From the NCBI RefSeq assembly GCF_001458735.1, contig NZ_CZQA01000001.1, positions 1,612,001 to 1,676,000 on the forward strand: DNA of 64,000 nt. Reading direction: 5' to 3'. The position numbers and the translations under genes were made by a program. The notes beneath the pieces were generated by a model, which saw only the letters and a program-made list of their open reading frames with translations, did not search any database and was not told where the DNA came from. Shown piece after piece: positions 42,907 through 52,295 of the stretch (its first letter is position 1; the number at the start of each line of letters is the position of its first letter). The stretch comes from Candidatus Nitrospira nitrosa (GTDB taxonomy: Bacteria > Nitrospirota > Nitrospiria > Nitrospirales > Nitrospiraceae).

Positions 42907-44544
42907 ATGAATACTCAACCTACGGTTCTCGGGCAATCGCTGCCGTCCCCCTCCGAACCGCCTTTGATTCACTCGTCCATGCGGAACAACGCATCTTTGC
43001 CCTGGATGATTCTTGCCGTGATCGTGACGGTCCTCGGCTATCTCTATGCCGATAGTCTGCGATTCTTGGGAGAGTCATGGTTGGAAGACAACAACAGCCA
43101 TGGGCCGTTCATTCCGTTGATCGTGCTGTACATGATTTGGCTGCGCTGGCCGACACTCCATGTCATTGAGCATCGGGGTTCGTGGTGGGGCCTCTCCATT
43201 GTAGGTATCGGGCTGTGCATATATGCGGTCGGTCAGTTTGCCGCCATGCACGCAGTCGTGCATCTCTCGCTCTGGCTGGTGATCGTCGGATTGCTGGGCT
43301 CTGCGATCGGTCTGGCCGGCCTTCGTCGGCTCACGTTTCCGTTGTTGTACTTGCTTGCAGCCGTTCCGCTTCCGGTCTTTCTGCAATATGAGCTATCGAG
43401 CAAACTTCAACTGTGGTCGTCGACCCTGGGCGTCGGGTTTCTTCATGCGATCGGGGTGACAGCCTATCGGGAAGGGAACGTGATCGATCTTGGGCCGACG
43501 CAACTTCAAGTCGTCGAGGCTTGCAGCGGTCTGCGGTATCTCTTTCCGCTCATGGCGCTGACGTTACTCATGGCCTATCTCTACCGCGAATCATTTTGGA
43601 AGCGGGCCGTGCTCGTCTTGTCCAGCATACCGATCTCGATTCTGCTGAACGGCTTTCGAATCGGTGTCATCGGTATCCTGGTGGGATTCTACGGGCAAGC
43701 GGCAGCCGAAGGGTTTACCCATTTTTTTGAAGGGTGGATTTTCTTTGTGGCGAGTCTCGTCTTGCTGTGTGGTGAAATGTGGATCTTTGCGAGAGTCGGT
43801 TCGGCCGGACCTCGCCGTTCGTTCGCCGATTTGATCGGTCTGCCGGCTGCCGGCGGTGCCATGCCACCCGCTCTCACTCAACCGGCTGCGGCCATTTCTT
43901 TTCCACCCCTGTTCGTCGCGAGCGGGTTGCTTGCTGTGGCGATCGTCGCCGCTCCCACCATCAATCCCGAGGAGTTTCCTCCTCCACCAAGTCGCCACCA
44001 GTTGGTCGATTTTCCATTGCGGCTTGGAGGGTGGACGGGAGTCAATGCTCCGATGGAGCGACAATATCTCGATGCGTTGGCGTTGGACGATTATGTGATG
44101 GCGGATTACACGGCCGCCGATCGCCGCCCGGTCAATGTGTACGTAGCGTACTATCTCTCTCCGAAGAAAGGTCGTTCTTCGCATTCACCGAAACAATGCA
44201 TTCCGGGGGGCGGATGGGAAATCACGTCCTTCGAACCGACACGGATGGAGCATGTGTCGGAGATCAAACCGGGCCAAGAGATCAATCGCGTCGTCGTGCA
44301 GAAAGATGGGTATAAGCAGATCGTCTACTACTGGTTCAAGCAGCGCGATCGATGGATTACGAGCGAATATCTCGTGAAGTTTTTCCTCTTTTGGGATTCC
44401 TTGACCAGGCATCGCGCCGATGGAGCACTCGTGCGGTTGTCCTCGTCGGTACATCCCGGAGAAAACGAAGCCATCGTCGATGAACGGCTCCAGACGATGG
44501 TCGGTTTGGTCACACCGTTGTTGGGTCGATACGTTCCCGATTGA
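42907..44544 (+). CDS. xrtD: exosortase D, VPLPA-CTERM-specific, with C-terminal EpsI domain
   Basis: A 545-residue inner-membrane protein. The exosortase part has about eight helices and the transpeptidase-like triad: Cys206 in VVEACSGLRYLF, Arg251 in LLNGFRIGVIG and His272 in GFTHFFEGW. The C-terminal half is an EpsI domain (LRLGGWTGVNAPMERQYLDA, YYLSPKKGRSSHSPKQCIPG, KPGQEINRVVVQKDGYKQIV, YYWFKQRDRW). Fusion of the two defines exosortase D, the enzyme family matched with VPLPA tails, and 15 such tails are in this window. It should cut the sorting helix and pass the substrate to the outer surface or an acceptor. GGAG five bases before ATG 42907. First gene of a unit running to 54562. Confidence 0.92.
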   Translation: MNTQPTVLGQSLPSPSEPPLIHSSMRNNASLPWMILAVIVTVLGYLYADSLRFLGESWLEDNNSHGPFIPLIVLYMIWLRWPTLHVIEHRGSWWGLSIVGIGLCIYAVGQFAAMHAVVHLSLWLVIVGLLGSAIGLAGLRRLTFPLLYLLAAVPLPVFLQYELSSKLQLWSSTLGVGFLHAIGVTAYREGNVIDLGPTQLQVVEACSGLRYLFPLMALTLLMAYLYRESFWKRAVLVLSSIPISILLNGFRIGVIGILVGFYGQAAAEGFTHFFEGWIFFVASLVLLCGEMWIFARVGSAGPRRSFADLIGLPAAGGAMPPALTQPAAAISFPPLFVASGLLAVAIVAAPTINPEEFPPPPSRHQLVDFPLRLGGWTGVNAPMERQYLDALALDDYVMADYTAADRRPVNVYVAYYLSPKKGRSSHSPKQCIPGGGWEITSFEPTRMEHVSEIKPGQEINRVVVQKDGYKQIVYYWFKQRDRWITSEYLVKFFLFWDSLTRHRADGALVRLSSSVHPGENEAIVDERLQTMVGLVTPLLGRYVPD

Positions 44545-44556
44545 GGTGATTGAGGC

Positions 44557-46188
44557 ATGGGTTCGGCATTGTTCCTAAGCTTTATCGGGTCTCTCGTCAT
44601 CTGCATGGCGCTCATCCCGGTCTTATCCACGTCGGCAAGCCGTTTGAGCTTCATCGATTCGCCGCGAGAGCGGCATGTGCATGCTGAGCCCATGGCCAAG
44701 GTAGGAGGAATTGCTTTTGCTTTTGCGACGTTCATCGCGGTTCTGGTCTGGGCTCCGAAAGATTCGTTTCTCCTTTCCAGTCTCCTGGGCGGTGCCGTCA
44801 TCCTGTTCTTCGGGATATGGGACGATCGGGCCGATCTGCATTATCGAATCAAGTTCGCGGGACAAGTACTGGCTGCCCTGGCCGCCATAGGCATCGCCGG
44901 TGTCCACTTGTCTTCGGTCCCATTCTTCGATGAGGTAATGCTTCCCGCCTGGGTGGCTCTCCCGCTGACCTTGCTCGTCATCGTTGCAGTGACGAATGCC
45001 GTCAATCTCTCCGATGGCCTGGATGGGTTGGCCGGAGGGTTGTCGCTTATCAGTTTCATCGGGTTGGCCTACCTCGCTTATCAGGTCAACGAGCCGCTGC
45101 TCATTCTCTTGATCGTGTCCATTCTCGGAGGCCTGCTGGGTTTTCTTCGATTCAACACGTACCCCGCGCGCGTCTTTATGGGCGACGCAGGCAGTCAATT
45201 TCTCGGCTACTACCTGGCCGTCGCCGCGCTCATGCTGATCGATGCCCACCGCGCGGCCTATAGTCCCTTGCTGGTTCTGTTCATTTGGGGAGTTCCGTTG
45301 CTCGATATGGTCGGTGTCATGGGGCAGCGGGTGCTGGAAGGGCGGTCCCCGTTTGTCGGCGATCGAAACCATATCCATCATCGACTTCTGTCTTTTGGCT
45401 TGAATCATGGTCAAGCTGTCACGACCATTTATCTCGTGCATGGTCTCATGGTGAGCTGCGCCTATTTCCTACGATGGCAGTCCGATGTGTTGCTCCTGAC
45501 GATGTATCTTGCGTTTGCGGGTGCCGTCCTGTTCGTCTTTGCCCAGCCGCCTGGAGGGATAAGAGCGCACGGTGCATCGCCGGTGACCCAAGCGCCTCGA
45601 GTGATCATGAGCAACATGTCGAGGACTCGGATGAAACGCGAGTGGCCGCTCAATCTCCTCTACGTGACCGTACCATGTTATCTGGCCTGGGCGGTGACGG
45701 TCCCAAAGGAAATTCCGTCTGACGGAGGAGCGATTGCGGTTGGGTTAGCGGTCATCGTGATTGGCGCACTGCTGAGTCGTTCCGCGATTGCATGGGTGGT
45801 GCGTGCGGCGCTCTACATTGGGTCCATGTGCCTTCTGTATTACGGAGAGGCATTCCCACGTACGAGCGTCACGACGTGGCTGACACCTACGAATATGGTG
45901 ATGGTGATCTTGGCCGTGCTGGTCTTCCTCGCGATTCGATGGGCGGGGGACGGCCAATTTCAAACCACTCCACTCGATCACTTGATCGGGTTCTTGGCCG
46001 TTGCGATGCCGTTTCTACCGGAGATGACCATCGGCGATGTGTCCGTCGGTCCGCTCATGGCAAAAGCCGTCGTGTTGTTTTTTGCGTTTGAGTTACTGCT
46101 GTATCTGCGGTCGTCTGCGGCCATACGACTGGGACTAGTTTCCCTGGTGATATTGACCGGAATCATGTGGCGAGCCTGGTGGTCATGA
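44557..46188 (+). CDS. WecA/MraY-type undecaprenyl-phosphate sugar-1-phosphate transferase
   Basis: A 543-residue polytopic membrane protein. The first ~330 residues are a polyprenyl-phosphate N-acetylhexosamine-1-phosphate transferase: FGIWDDRADLHYRIKFAGQV, AVTNAVNLSDGLDGLAGGLS (Asp-rich Mg site), RFNTYPARVFMGDAGSQFLG and VGDRNHIHHRLLSFGLNHGQ (HxHH loop). It initiates EPS repeat synthesis on the lipid carrier. About 200 extra residues follow, with six or so helices and a MAKAVVLFFAFELLLYLRSS end, beyond the usual WecA length of about 360; their role is unknown. It starts 12 bp after xrtD. Confidence 0.87.
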   Translation: MGSALFLSFIGSLVICMALIPVLSTSASRLSFIDSPRERHVHAEPMAKVGGIAFAFATFIAVLVWAPKDSFLLSSLLGGAVILFFGIWDDRADLHYRIKFAGQVLAALAAIGIAGVHLSSVPFFDEVMLPAWVALPLTLLVIVAVTNAVNLSDGLDGLAGGLSLISFIGLAYLAYQVNEPLLILLIVSILGGLLGFLRFNTYPARVFMGDAGSQFLGYYLAVAALMLIDAHRAAYSPLLVLFIWGVPLLDMVGVMGQRVLEGRSPFVGDRNHIHHRLLSFGLNHGQAVTTIYLVHGLMVSCAYFLRWQSDVLLLTMYLAFAGAVLFVFAQPPGGIRAHGASPVTQAPRVIMSNMSRTRMKREWPLNLLYVTVPCYLAWAVTVPKEIPSDGGAIAVGLAVIVIGALLSRSAIAWVVRAALYIGSMCLLYYGEAFPRTSVTTWLTPTNMVMVILAVLVFLAIRWAGDGQFQTTPLDHLIGFLAVAMPFLPEMTIGDVSVGPLMAKAVVLFFAFELLLYLRSSAAIRLGLVSLVILTGIMWRAWWS

Positions 46189-46208
46189 CGGGAGAAGGGG
46201 GTAAGGTG

Positions 46209-48593
46209 ATGAAGCGATATGCGGTGCTGTGGATGGTGGCACTTCTGGTGGGTGGCCTCGTCGCCTGTGGCGGGCCGGAAGAGCGCAAGGAGAAATACCG
46301 CCTTCGCGCGCAGGACTATTTTCAGCAGGGAGATTATGCGAAAGCGCGAGTTGAACTCAGAAATGTGCTGCAAATCGATCCCAAGGATGTCGATGCCTAT
46401 TTGCTCTATGCCCAAGTGGAAGAGAAAGAGCGTAACTATCGAAATGCCGCGGGAGCCTATCAACAGGTGATCGAATTGAGTCCGGGGCATGACCGGGCGA
46501 TGGTCAAGCTCGCGAAGTACTATCTTGAGTTTCGTGCGCTTGAACAGGCGGGAAAACTTGCAGACCAACTGCTCACCGGCCGACCGGAGCATGCCCAGGC
46601 TCGGGCCATCAAGATCGCGATCGTCGCCCTAGGGGGAAACCTGAACGGGGCCGTGACGCAGGCCGAACAGCTCGTCACCGACGCTCCGACGGAAATTGAT
46701 GCGGTCCTCCTCATGGCTTCGCTCTACACCTCGACTCAACGTCCGGCGGAAGCGATGCCCCATCTACGCCGTGCGCTCGGGGCGAATCCGAGCAACCTCG
46801 AACTGCTGGATGCCGTGGCGACCACATCGATGAAGCTGGGGAAGCTCGCGGATGCCGAGTCGACGTTTGAGCAGATCGCCAAACTGGAACCGACGATCCT
46901 CAGTCACCGACTGCGACAAGTGGCGTTTTATGACCAACAGCAGCAGTACGACAAGGCCGAAGCGATTCTGCAGGAAGCCATTCGACTGAACCCGGAGGAT
47001 GAACAGCGACGGATGGCACAGGTGGACTACATCGCCCGTCGTCGTGGCGTCGAACAGGCTGAAGCCGTGCTCCAACAAGCGAAGAAAGAGCTGCCACATG
47101 CCGGGAAGCTATGGTTCGCACTCGGACGTCTCTACGAATCGACCAAGCGGGGTGACAAGGCGCGTGAGGTGTATCGCGACATTCAGAAAGAGTTCGCCGG
47201 CAAACCGGAAGCATCGGAAGCTCAGGTGAAGTTGGCGGGGATGGATTGGGGGGCCGGAAAGACTGAAGACGCCGAGCGGCAGATCGAGGCGGTCTTGAAA
47301 GACAATCCTCGCTCCACGGATGCCCTGATGCTGCGTGGACAGATAGCCCTCAAGCGCGGCAAGGGCCAAGACGCCGTGCTCGACTTTCGCTCCATCCTGA
47401 AGGATCAGCCGGAATTAGTGGAGGGCCATGTGCTGCTGGCAAGAGCCTATCTGCTCACCGGTGAGCAATCGCTGGCCCGCGAGAGCCTGGATCGGGCGGT
47501 GGCCTTGAAGCCTTCGATGACAGAGGCGCACACCTTGTTGGTGGGGTTGGATGCCGCAGCGGGCCAGCTCAAAGAAGCCAAGCAGCGACTGGATCTGTTG
47601 ATCACCCAGGACCCCAACAATGTGGCGTTGCTCGGGATGCAGTTTCAACTGCAGTTGCAAGAAAAGGATTGGGGTAAGAGTCATGATACGTTGAAGCAGT
47701 TGCGTCGGGCCGGAGCGAACGAAGCGCTTGCCAGCCTGGCCGAGGGACACGTTGCCCTCGGCCAGCAGCAGTGGGATGCCGCGGAGAGTGCCTATAACAA
47801 GGCGGCGCAGCAACATCCGACGGCACCGGAACCGCTGTTGGCGCTGGTGCAGTTGGATATGCGACGTGGGCGGCCGGTGCATGCACAGAAACGCTTGGAG
47901 GGCGTGTTGGCCAAATTCCCGGACCATCCGTACGCCGATGGCTTCCTCGGCGAACTGTTGCTGACAAAGGGAGATCCGGCGTCAGCGGTGGCGCATTTTG
48001 AGGCCGCGACCCGTCTCAATCCCAAGTGGACGACTCCGTGGGTCCACCTGGCGCGGGCTCGATTCGGTCAAAAGCAGGTGGGTGAAGGCGATGCGGCGCT
48101 GTTAAAAGGACTGGAAGCTAATCCCAAACATGAGCAGCTACGATTGATGTTGGCCTTAAGCCTCACGGCACAGCGTCGTCATGATGAAGCCATTACTCAA
48201 TACGAGACCGTGCTGAAGCATGCTCCCGGATCACTCTTGGCGGCGAACAATCTTGCCGTCGCCCTGGTCGATCACAAGGGGGATGCGCAGAGCTTGGAAC
48301 GTGCGTTGGCGTTGAGTCGTGGATTCGAGTCACAGAAGCCGAATCCTTACCTCCTCGACACGCTGGGATGGGCCTACTATAAGTCCGGAAACGGCGTGGA
48401 TGCGGTTCGTATTCTCCAGAAGGCTACGACGCTGGTTCCTGAACATCCAATTCTGAATTATCACCTCGGTTCCGCCTATGCCAAAGCCGGCCAGCGTGCC
48501 GAAGCCGTCGCGCATCTCAAGAAAGCGCTGGCATCCAGCACGGTGTTTGATTGGACTGATACGGCGAAGACGTTGCTCGGAGAGGTCTCTTGA
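46209..48593 (+). CDS. prsT: PEP-CTERM system TPR-repeat lipoprotein (PrsT-like)
   Basis: A 794-residue lipoprotein: signal with lipobox LVACGG after MKRYAVLWMVALLVGGLV, then about 20 consecutive TPR units (for example YFQQGDYAKARVELRNVLQI and NLAVALVDHKGDAQSLERAL). Length, lipobox and repeat number match TIGR02917, the TPR lipoprotein of exosortase loci. It probably scaffolds EPS secretion and sorting in the periplasm. AAGGGGGTAAGGTG precedes ATG 46209. It overlaps the preceding transferase frame only in the untranslated extension. TGATG couples it to the exporter gene. Confidence 0.88.
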   Translation: MKRYAVLWMVALLVGGLVACGGPEERKEKYRLRAQDYFQQGDYAKARVELRNVLQIDPKDVDAYLLYAQVEEKERNYRNAAGAYQQVIELSPGHDRAMVKLAKYYLEFRALEQAGKLADQLLTGRPEHAQARAIKIAIVALGGNLNGAVTQAEQLVTDAPTEIDAVLLMASLYTSTQRPAEAMPHLRRALGANPSNLELLDAVATTSMKLGKLADAESTFEQIAKLEPTILSHRLRQVAFYDQQQQYDKAEAILQEAIRLNPEDEQRRMAQVDYIARRRGVEQAEAVLQQAKKELPHAGKLWFALGRLYESTKRGDKAREVYRDIQKEFAGKPEASEAQVKLAGMDWGAGKTEDAERQIEAVLKDNPRSTDALMLRGQIALKRGKGQDAVLDFRSILKDQPELVEGHVLLARAYLLTGEQSLARESLDRAVALKPSMTEAHTLLVGLDAAAGQLKEAKQRLDLLITQDPNNVALLGMQFQLQLQEKDWGKSHDTLKQLRRAGANEALASLAEGHVALGQQQWDAAESAYNKAAQQHPTAPEPLLALVQLDMRRGRPVHAQKRLEGVLAKFPDHPYADGFLGELLLTKGDPASAVAHFEAATRLNPKWTTPWVHLARARFGQKQVGEGDAALLKGLEANPKHEQLRLMLALSLTAQRRHDEAITQYETVLKHAPGSLLAANNLAVALVDHKGDAQSLERALALSRGFESQKPNPYLLDTLGWAYYKSGNGVDAVRILQKATTLVPEHPILNYHLGSAYAKAGQRAEAVAHLKKALASSTVFDWTDTAKTLLGEVS

Positions 48594-49219
48594 TGAACAC
48601 ACCACGAGAAGAACAGTCCAACATTCGATGGAAGGGGCTGGCGGTGTTCATCGGATGTGTCTTTCTCTGGACCGTGAGTCCGATCACGGTCCGCGCAGCG
48701 GAGCCGATCAGTGGAGAGCCGATGAATGCAGAGCCGTCTTATCTCCTCGGCCCGGAAGATGTACTGAAGGTTGCAGTGTGGAAGGATGACCAATTGACGC
48801 AGGAGATGGTCGTGAGGCCGGATGGGATGATTTCCTTCCCGTTGATCGGGGAGGTCACGGCCGCAGGGCGAACAGCCGAAGACGTGCGTTTGGACGTTAC
48901 GAAGCGGCTGATGAAATATCTTCCGACGCCGAACGTGACAGTGACGGTGCTCAAGGTACAGAGCTATCGCATCTATGTGTTGGGACGGGTGCTTAAACCG
49001 GGAGAGTATCAGGCAGGCCATCATACCGATGTGCTGCAGGCCTTGAGTATGGCCGGGGGACTCACGCCCTATGCCGCGGAGAACGACATCAAGATCATTC
49101 GTCGGCAGCAAGGCGGTGAGGAACTGGTGTTTCCCTTCCGCTATGGTGATGCCCGAAAGGGCAGAGAGTTACATCAGAACATCGTCTTGCAGCGCGGCGA
49201 TGTGGTGATGGTGCCGTGA
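48593..49219 (+). CDS. Wza-type polysaccharide export protein
   Basis: A 208-residue exported protein: signal peptide (GLAVFIGCVFLWTVSPITVR), a poly_export domain (YLLGPEDVLKVAVWKDDQLT then QEMVVRPDGMISFPLIGEVT) and one SLBB domain (YRIYVLGRVLKPGEYQAGHH then TDVLQALSMAGGLTPYAAEN). It is shorter than E. coli Wza (about 380 residues), as in exosortase-associated EPS loci, and would make the outer-membrane/periplasmic channel. It lacks an obvious lipobox. The ATG overlaps the previous stop (TGATG). Confidence 0.87.
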   Translation: MNTPREEQSNIRWKGLAVFIGCVFLWTVSPITVRAAEPISGEPMNAEPSYLLGPEDVLKVAVWKDDQLTQEMVVRPDGMISFPLIGEVTAAGRTAEDVRLDVTKRLMKYLPTPNVTVTVLKVQSYRIYVLGRVLKPGEYQAGHHTDVLQALSMAGGLTPYAAENDIKIIRRQQGGEELVFPFRYGDARKGRELHQNIVLQRGDVVMVP

Positions 49220-49223
49220 CGGA

Positions 49224-50501
49224 ATGGAAGGTTCCCTTGTGGTTCACAGGCAAGGTGGTGCTCGAGCTCAAACATGGGTTTGGGCCCTTGCCGGAATGTG
49301 GGGGCTGGTGTTGTTCACGATAGGAGCCGGGAATGGAGTGAGCAGCGCCGCCGAATGGTCGGCGGCTCCATCGTTGAGCGTGAAGGGTGTCTACAACAGT
49401 AATTTGCTGTTGAGTGCCGGGAACAACGAAGTGATCGGTCATTGGATTACCCCGGATCTCAAGTTTAAAGGAGCGACGGAAACCTTCGAGATCGAAGGAG
49501 AAACTAAAGCCGATTTTATTCACTACTATGGGAGCAATGAGCGGGAGCTCACCAATCTGTACTTTCCCCTGAGGACTTCGTATCGCTTAGACCGGCACAG
49601 CTTCGAATTTGATGGCGGCTTTACGCGTGACAACACCTTGGTTGGGGAGCTGCAACGAACCGGGTTGGTCTTGGGCTTTACACAGCGAAGTCTGTGGACG
49701 GCCATGCCGACATGGAAGGTCGGAATCACTGAGCGGTTGTCCTGGAAGACCGGGTACCACTTCATGGATGCGCAGTATCAGGACGGCAGCCGACTTGGCT
49801 TTGCGAATTATCAAGTTCACGGAGTGAATGCCGGACCGACCTATCACCTAACTGAGTTGGATGAGGTCAGTCTCACGGGCGAATACAACCTGGTTCGAAT
49901 TCCTTCGGTCGGACTTGAATCGACCTATTACGGCGCCCAGGGTAGCTGGACGCATGATTTTGGCGATGGAGTAGTCGGTTCAATTTCAGGGGGAGGACGG
50001 TTGGTAGGCTCGACGCAGGATATTCCGAGAATCCCGGGCCTGCTTGGGTTTCTATTGGGAAGGACTCGGGACCGCTCGGTGACCAGCCATGAGGTCGTGT
50101 GGGTGTACCGAGGGTCGTTGCGGAAACAATTCGAGAGGACAGCGGTTCAGATCGACGGAAGCCGAGAGATTAACCCCAGTGGGTTCGGCCGACTATTGCA
50201 GACCGACCGCGTGGGCGGATCGCTTTCTCACAACCTCAGCGAGACGATCAATTTCTCGGTTTCCGGAGCGCTCTATTTTGTCTCAGGGATCAACACGACG
50301 GAAGGCAGTCGGCCGTTGCCCCGTACGACGTTTTTCTCCGTTACGCCCACGCTCTCCTGGCAGTTCGCCCAATGGTGGTCGGCCTCGGTGTCTTACACCT
50401 ACGGAGAACGAGCTGTGGATGATCTCGATCAACGGTACAATTCAAATTCGACTTTCATCATGTTGACGTACGGAGGCGATAAATGGTCAGTGTCGCGATG
50501 A
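49224..50501 (+). CDS. outer-membrane beta-barrel protein of the EPS/sorting locus
   Basis: A 425-residue protein with signal peptide (TWVWALAGMWGLVLFTIGAG) and long alternating amphipathic strands rich in Tyr/Trp/Gly (for example LYFPLRTSYRLDRHSFEFDG, TERLSWKTGYHFMDAQYQDG, WSASVSYTYGERAVDD), ending NSNSTFIMLTYGGDKWSVSR with terminal strand. This fits the outer-membrane barrels found beside PEP-CTERM TPR lipoproteins (TIGR03016-like). It might be the outer port for EPS or sorted proteins. Start ATG 49224 is 4 bases after the previous stop with a GACGGA site. The next gene begins within its last codons. Confidence 0.75.
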   Translation: MEGSLVVHRQGGARAQTWVWALAGMWGLVLFTIGAGNGVSSAAEWSAAPSLSVKGVYNSNLLLSAGNNEVIGHWITPDLKFKGATETFEIEGETKADFIHYYGSNERELTNLYFPLRTSYRLDRHSFEFDGGFTRDNTLVGELQRTGLVLGFTQRSLWTAMPTWKVGITERLSWKTGYHFMDAQYQDGSRLGFANYQVHGVNAGPTYHLTELDEVSLTGEYNLVRIPSVGLESTYYGAQGSWTHDFGDGVVGSISGGGRLVGSTQDIPRIPGLLGFLLGRTRDRSVTSHEVVWVYRGSLRKQFERTAVQIDGSREINPSGFGRLLQTDRVGGSLSHNLSETINFSVSGALYFVSGINTTEGSRPLPRTTFFSVTPTLSWQFAQWWSASVSYTYGERAVDDLDQRYNSNSTFIMLTYGGDKWSVSR

Positions 50502-52267
50502 GTCAAGATCGGAGATTGCAGGGACGGGCCGCCGCGCGTGCGCGGACACTGCCGGACTATCTGGTTCTCTTGCGCCGGCGCCGAACCTTGATTCTGGCGG
50601 TCTGTGTGGCACTCATGGCCGCGAGTGCGGCGCTGGCATTGCTGCTCCCGGCCGTGTATCGCTCGACCGCCACGATTCTCATCGAGGAGCAGGAAATTCC
50701 ACCCGATCTGGTTCGGTCGGCGATCGCGACCTATGCCGATCAGCGTATCGAGACGATCAAGCAACAAGTCCTCAGCCGGGCCACGCTCTGGCGCATCGTC
50801 GAACAGTATGGTCTCTATGAGAAGCTCCGGAAACGGAGCCCGACCGAGGAAGTGTTGGAGCGCTTTACCAAGGACATTCAGATCGATGTTCTGAACGTCA
50901 AGGTGGTTGATAAACGGACGCAGAACCCGACCCAAGCCACCATCGCGTTTACCTTGGCGTACGACGGCGAAACTCCGGCATCGGCACAAAAGGTCGCCAA
51001 TGAACTGACGAGTCTTTTTCTGGCGGAAAACTTGAAAAGCCGCGAACGGCATGCGCAGGAAACCACGGCTTTTCTGAAGCGAGAGGCGGAGAATCTGGAT
51101 AAGCATATCCAGGAACTGGAAGTCATGCTTGCCGCTGTGAAGCACAAAGCCGACGGGGCGTTGCCGGAGTTGATACAGCTCAATATGCAACTGTTGACTC
51201 AGGCGCAGCGCGAGCTGCTTGATGCTGACCGCGATATCCGAAGTCTACGCGAGAAGAAGACATATTTGGAAGGGGAGTTGGCGCAGCTGAAGCCCCAAAC
51301 ACCGATCATTACTGCTAGCGGCGACCGGCTCTTGGATACGGGGGAACGGCTGAAGGCGTTGCGCGCTCAGTATGCCAGTGTCTCCGCCTACATGCTGCCC
51401 GACCATCCTGATTTCATCAAACTCAAACAAGAGATCGATTCGCTTGAAAAAGAAACGGGGGGCATCGATGAACGCGATGAACTCTCGAAACAGATCCAGG
51501 CCGAGCGAGCGACACTGGCCGATCTTCGAGACCGGATGTATGACTCCCATCCCGATGTGATTCGTGCCCAAGAAGTTGTGGCGTCACTGGAGCGGGAACT
51601 GCAGGCCCGCTCGCTTCGCCCGACACTCCCTCCGCCCGTCAAGCCGGAAAACCCCGCCTACATCAACATTCAATCCCAGTTGGCATCGACTCAGGCCATG
51701 TTGGGATCGTTGGAGTCGGCTCGAGCCGATCTCAAACGTCGGATGACGGAGTACGCAAAGCGAGTCGAAATGACACCGACGATCGAACCCGACTATATGG
51801 ACCTGCTCAGAGATCGAGAGAATTCCATGCGCAAGCATCAAGAGATCACGTCCAGACTGATGGAAGCGCAAGTGTCGGCGGAGTTGGAGGTGCAGCGAAA
51901 GGGGGAGCGGTTTTCGCTGATCAATCCTCCGGAGCTGCCGGAAAAGCCGGAGCGGCCCAATCGCTTGGCGATTCTCCTACTGGGATCCTTTCTTGCCGTG
52001 GGGGGAGGCATCGGAACCGGTGTGGTCATGGACAACGTCGATCGGACGATTCATACCCCTGAACAGTTCGCTCGAGTGTTGCAGGGGGTTCCACTGGCCG
52101 TGATTCCCTACCTCCCGTCTGAACGCGAACTCTCGTCTCTTGGACGTCGGCGGACGGTCGTCGGTGTTGCCGGACTTGGTGTCTTGGTGGTGAGTGCGGT
52201 GATTGTACATCTGGCATGGATGCCTCTGGATGTCTTGTGGTATGCCATTTGGCGAAAACTCGGATAA
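50483..52267 (+). CDS. Wzz/GNVR-type chain-length determinant protein
   Basis: A 594-residue inner-membrane protein: N-terminal helix (LILAVCVALMAASAALALLL), Wzz domain (STATILIEEQEIPPDLVRSA then IATYADQRIETIKQQVLSRA), long coiled coil around residues 180-330, a GNVR-like LINPPELPEKPERPNRLAIL then LGSFLAVGGGIGTGV second helix, and a short cytoplasmic tail. It regulates EPS length with the kinase-like partner downstream. GGAGGCGATAA before ATG 50483 is better than ATG 50498, which overlaps the previous stop as ATGA. Longer than classical Wzz, in the CpsC/ExoP size range without a fused kinase. Confidence 0.86.
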   Translation: MVSVAMSQDRRLQGRAAARARTLPDYLVLLRRRRTLILAVCVALMAASAALALLLPAVYRSTATILIEEQEIPPDLVRSAIATYADQRIETIKQQVLSRATLWRIVEQYGLYEKLRKRSPTEEVLERFTKDIQIDVLNVKVVDKRTQNPTQATIAFTLAYDGETPASAQKVANELTSLFLAENLKSRERHAQETTAFLKREAENLDKHIQELEVMLAAVKHKADGALPELIQLNMQLLTQAQRELLDADRDIRSLREKKTYLEGELAQLKPQTPIITASGDRLLDTGERLKALRAQYASVSAYMLPDHPDFIKLKQEIDSLEKETGGIDERDELSKQIQAERATLADLRDRMYDSHPDVIRAQEVVASLERELQARSLRPTLPPPVKPENPAYINIQSQLASTQAMLGSLESARADLKRRMTEYAKRVEMTPTIEPDYMDLLRDRENSMRKHQEITSRLMEAQVSAELEVQRKGERFSLINPPELPEKPERPNRLAILLLGSFLAVGGGIGTGVVMDNVDRTIHTPEQFARVLQGVPLAVIPYLPSERELSSLGRRRTVVGVAGLGVLVVSAVIVHLAWMPLDVLWYAIWRKLG

Positions 52268-52295
52268 GACGAACGACTGAGAGGAGAGTCTCTCG

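Noticed and set aside
44623-45441. 272-codon frame antisense to the WecA-like gene
   Set aside because: It is the shadow of a well-supported polytopic transferase; the translation is Arg/Gln/Asp-rich without a fold or ribosome site.
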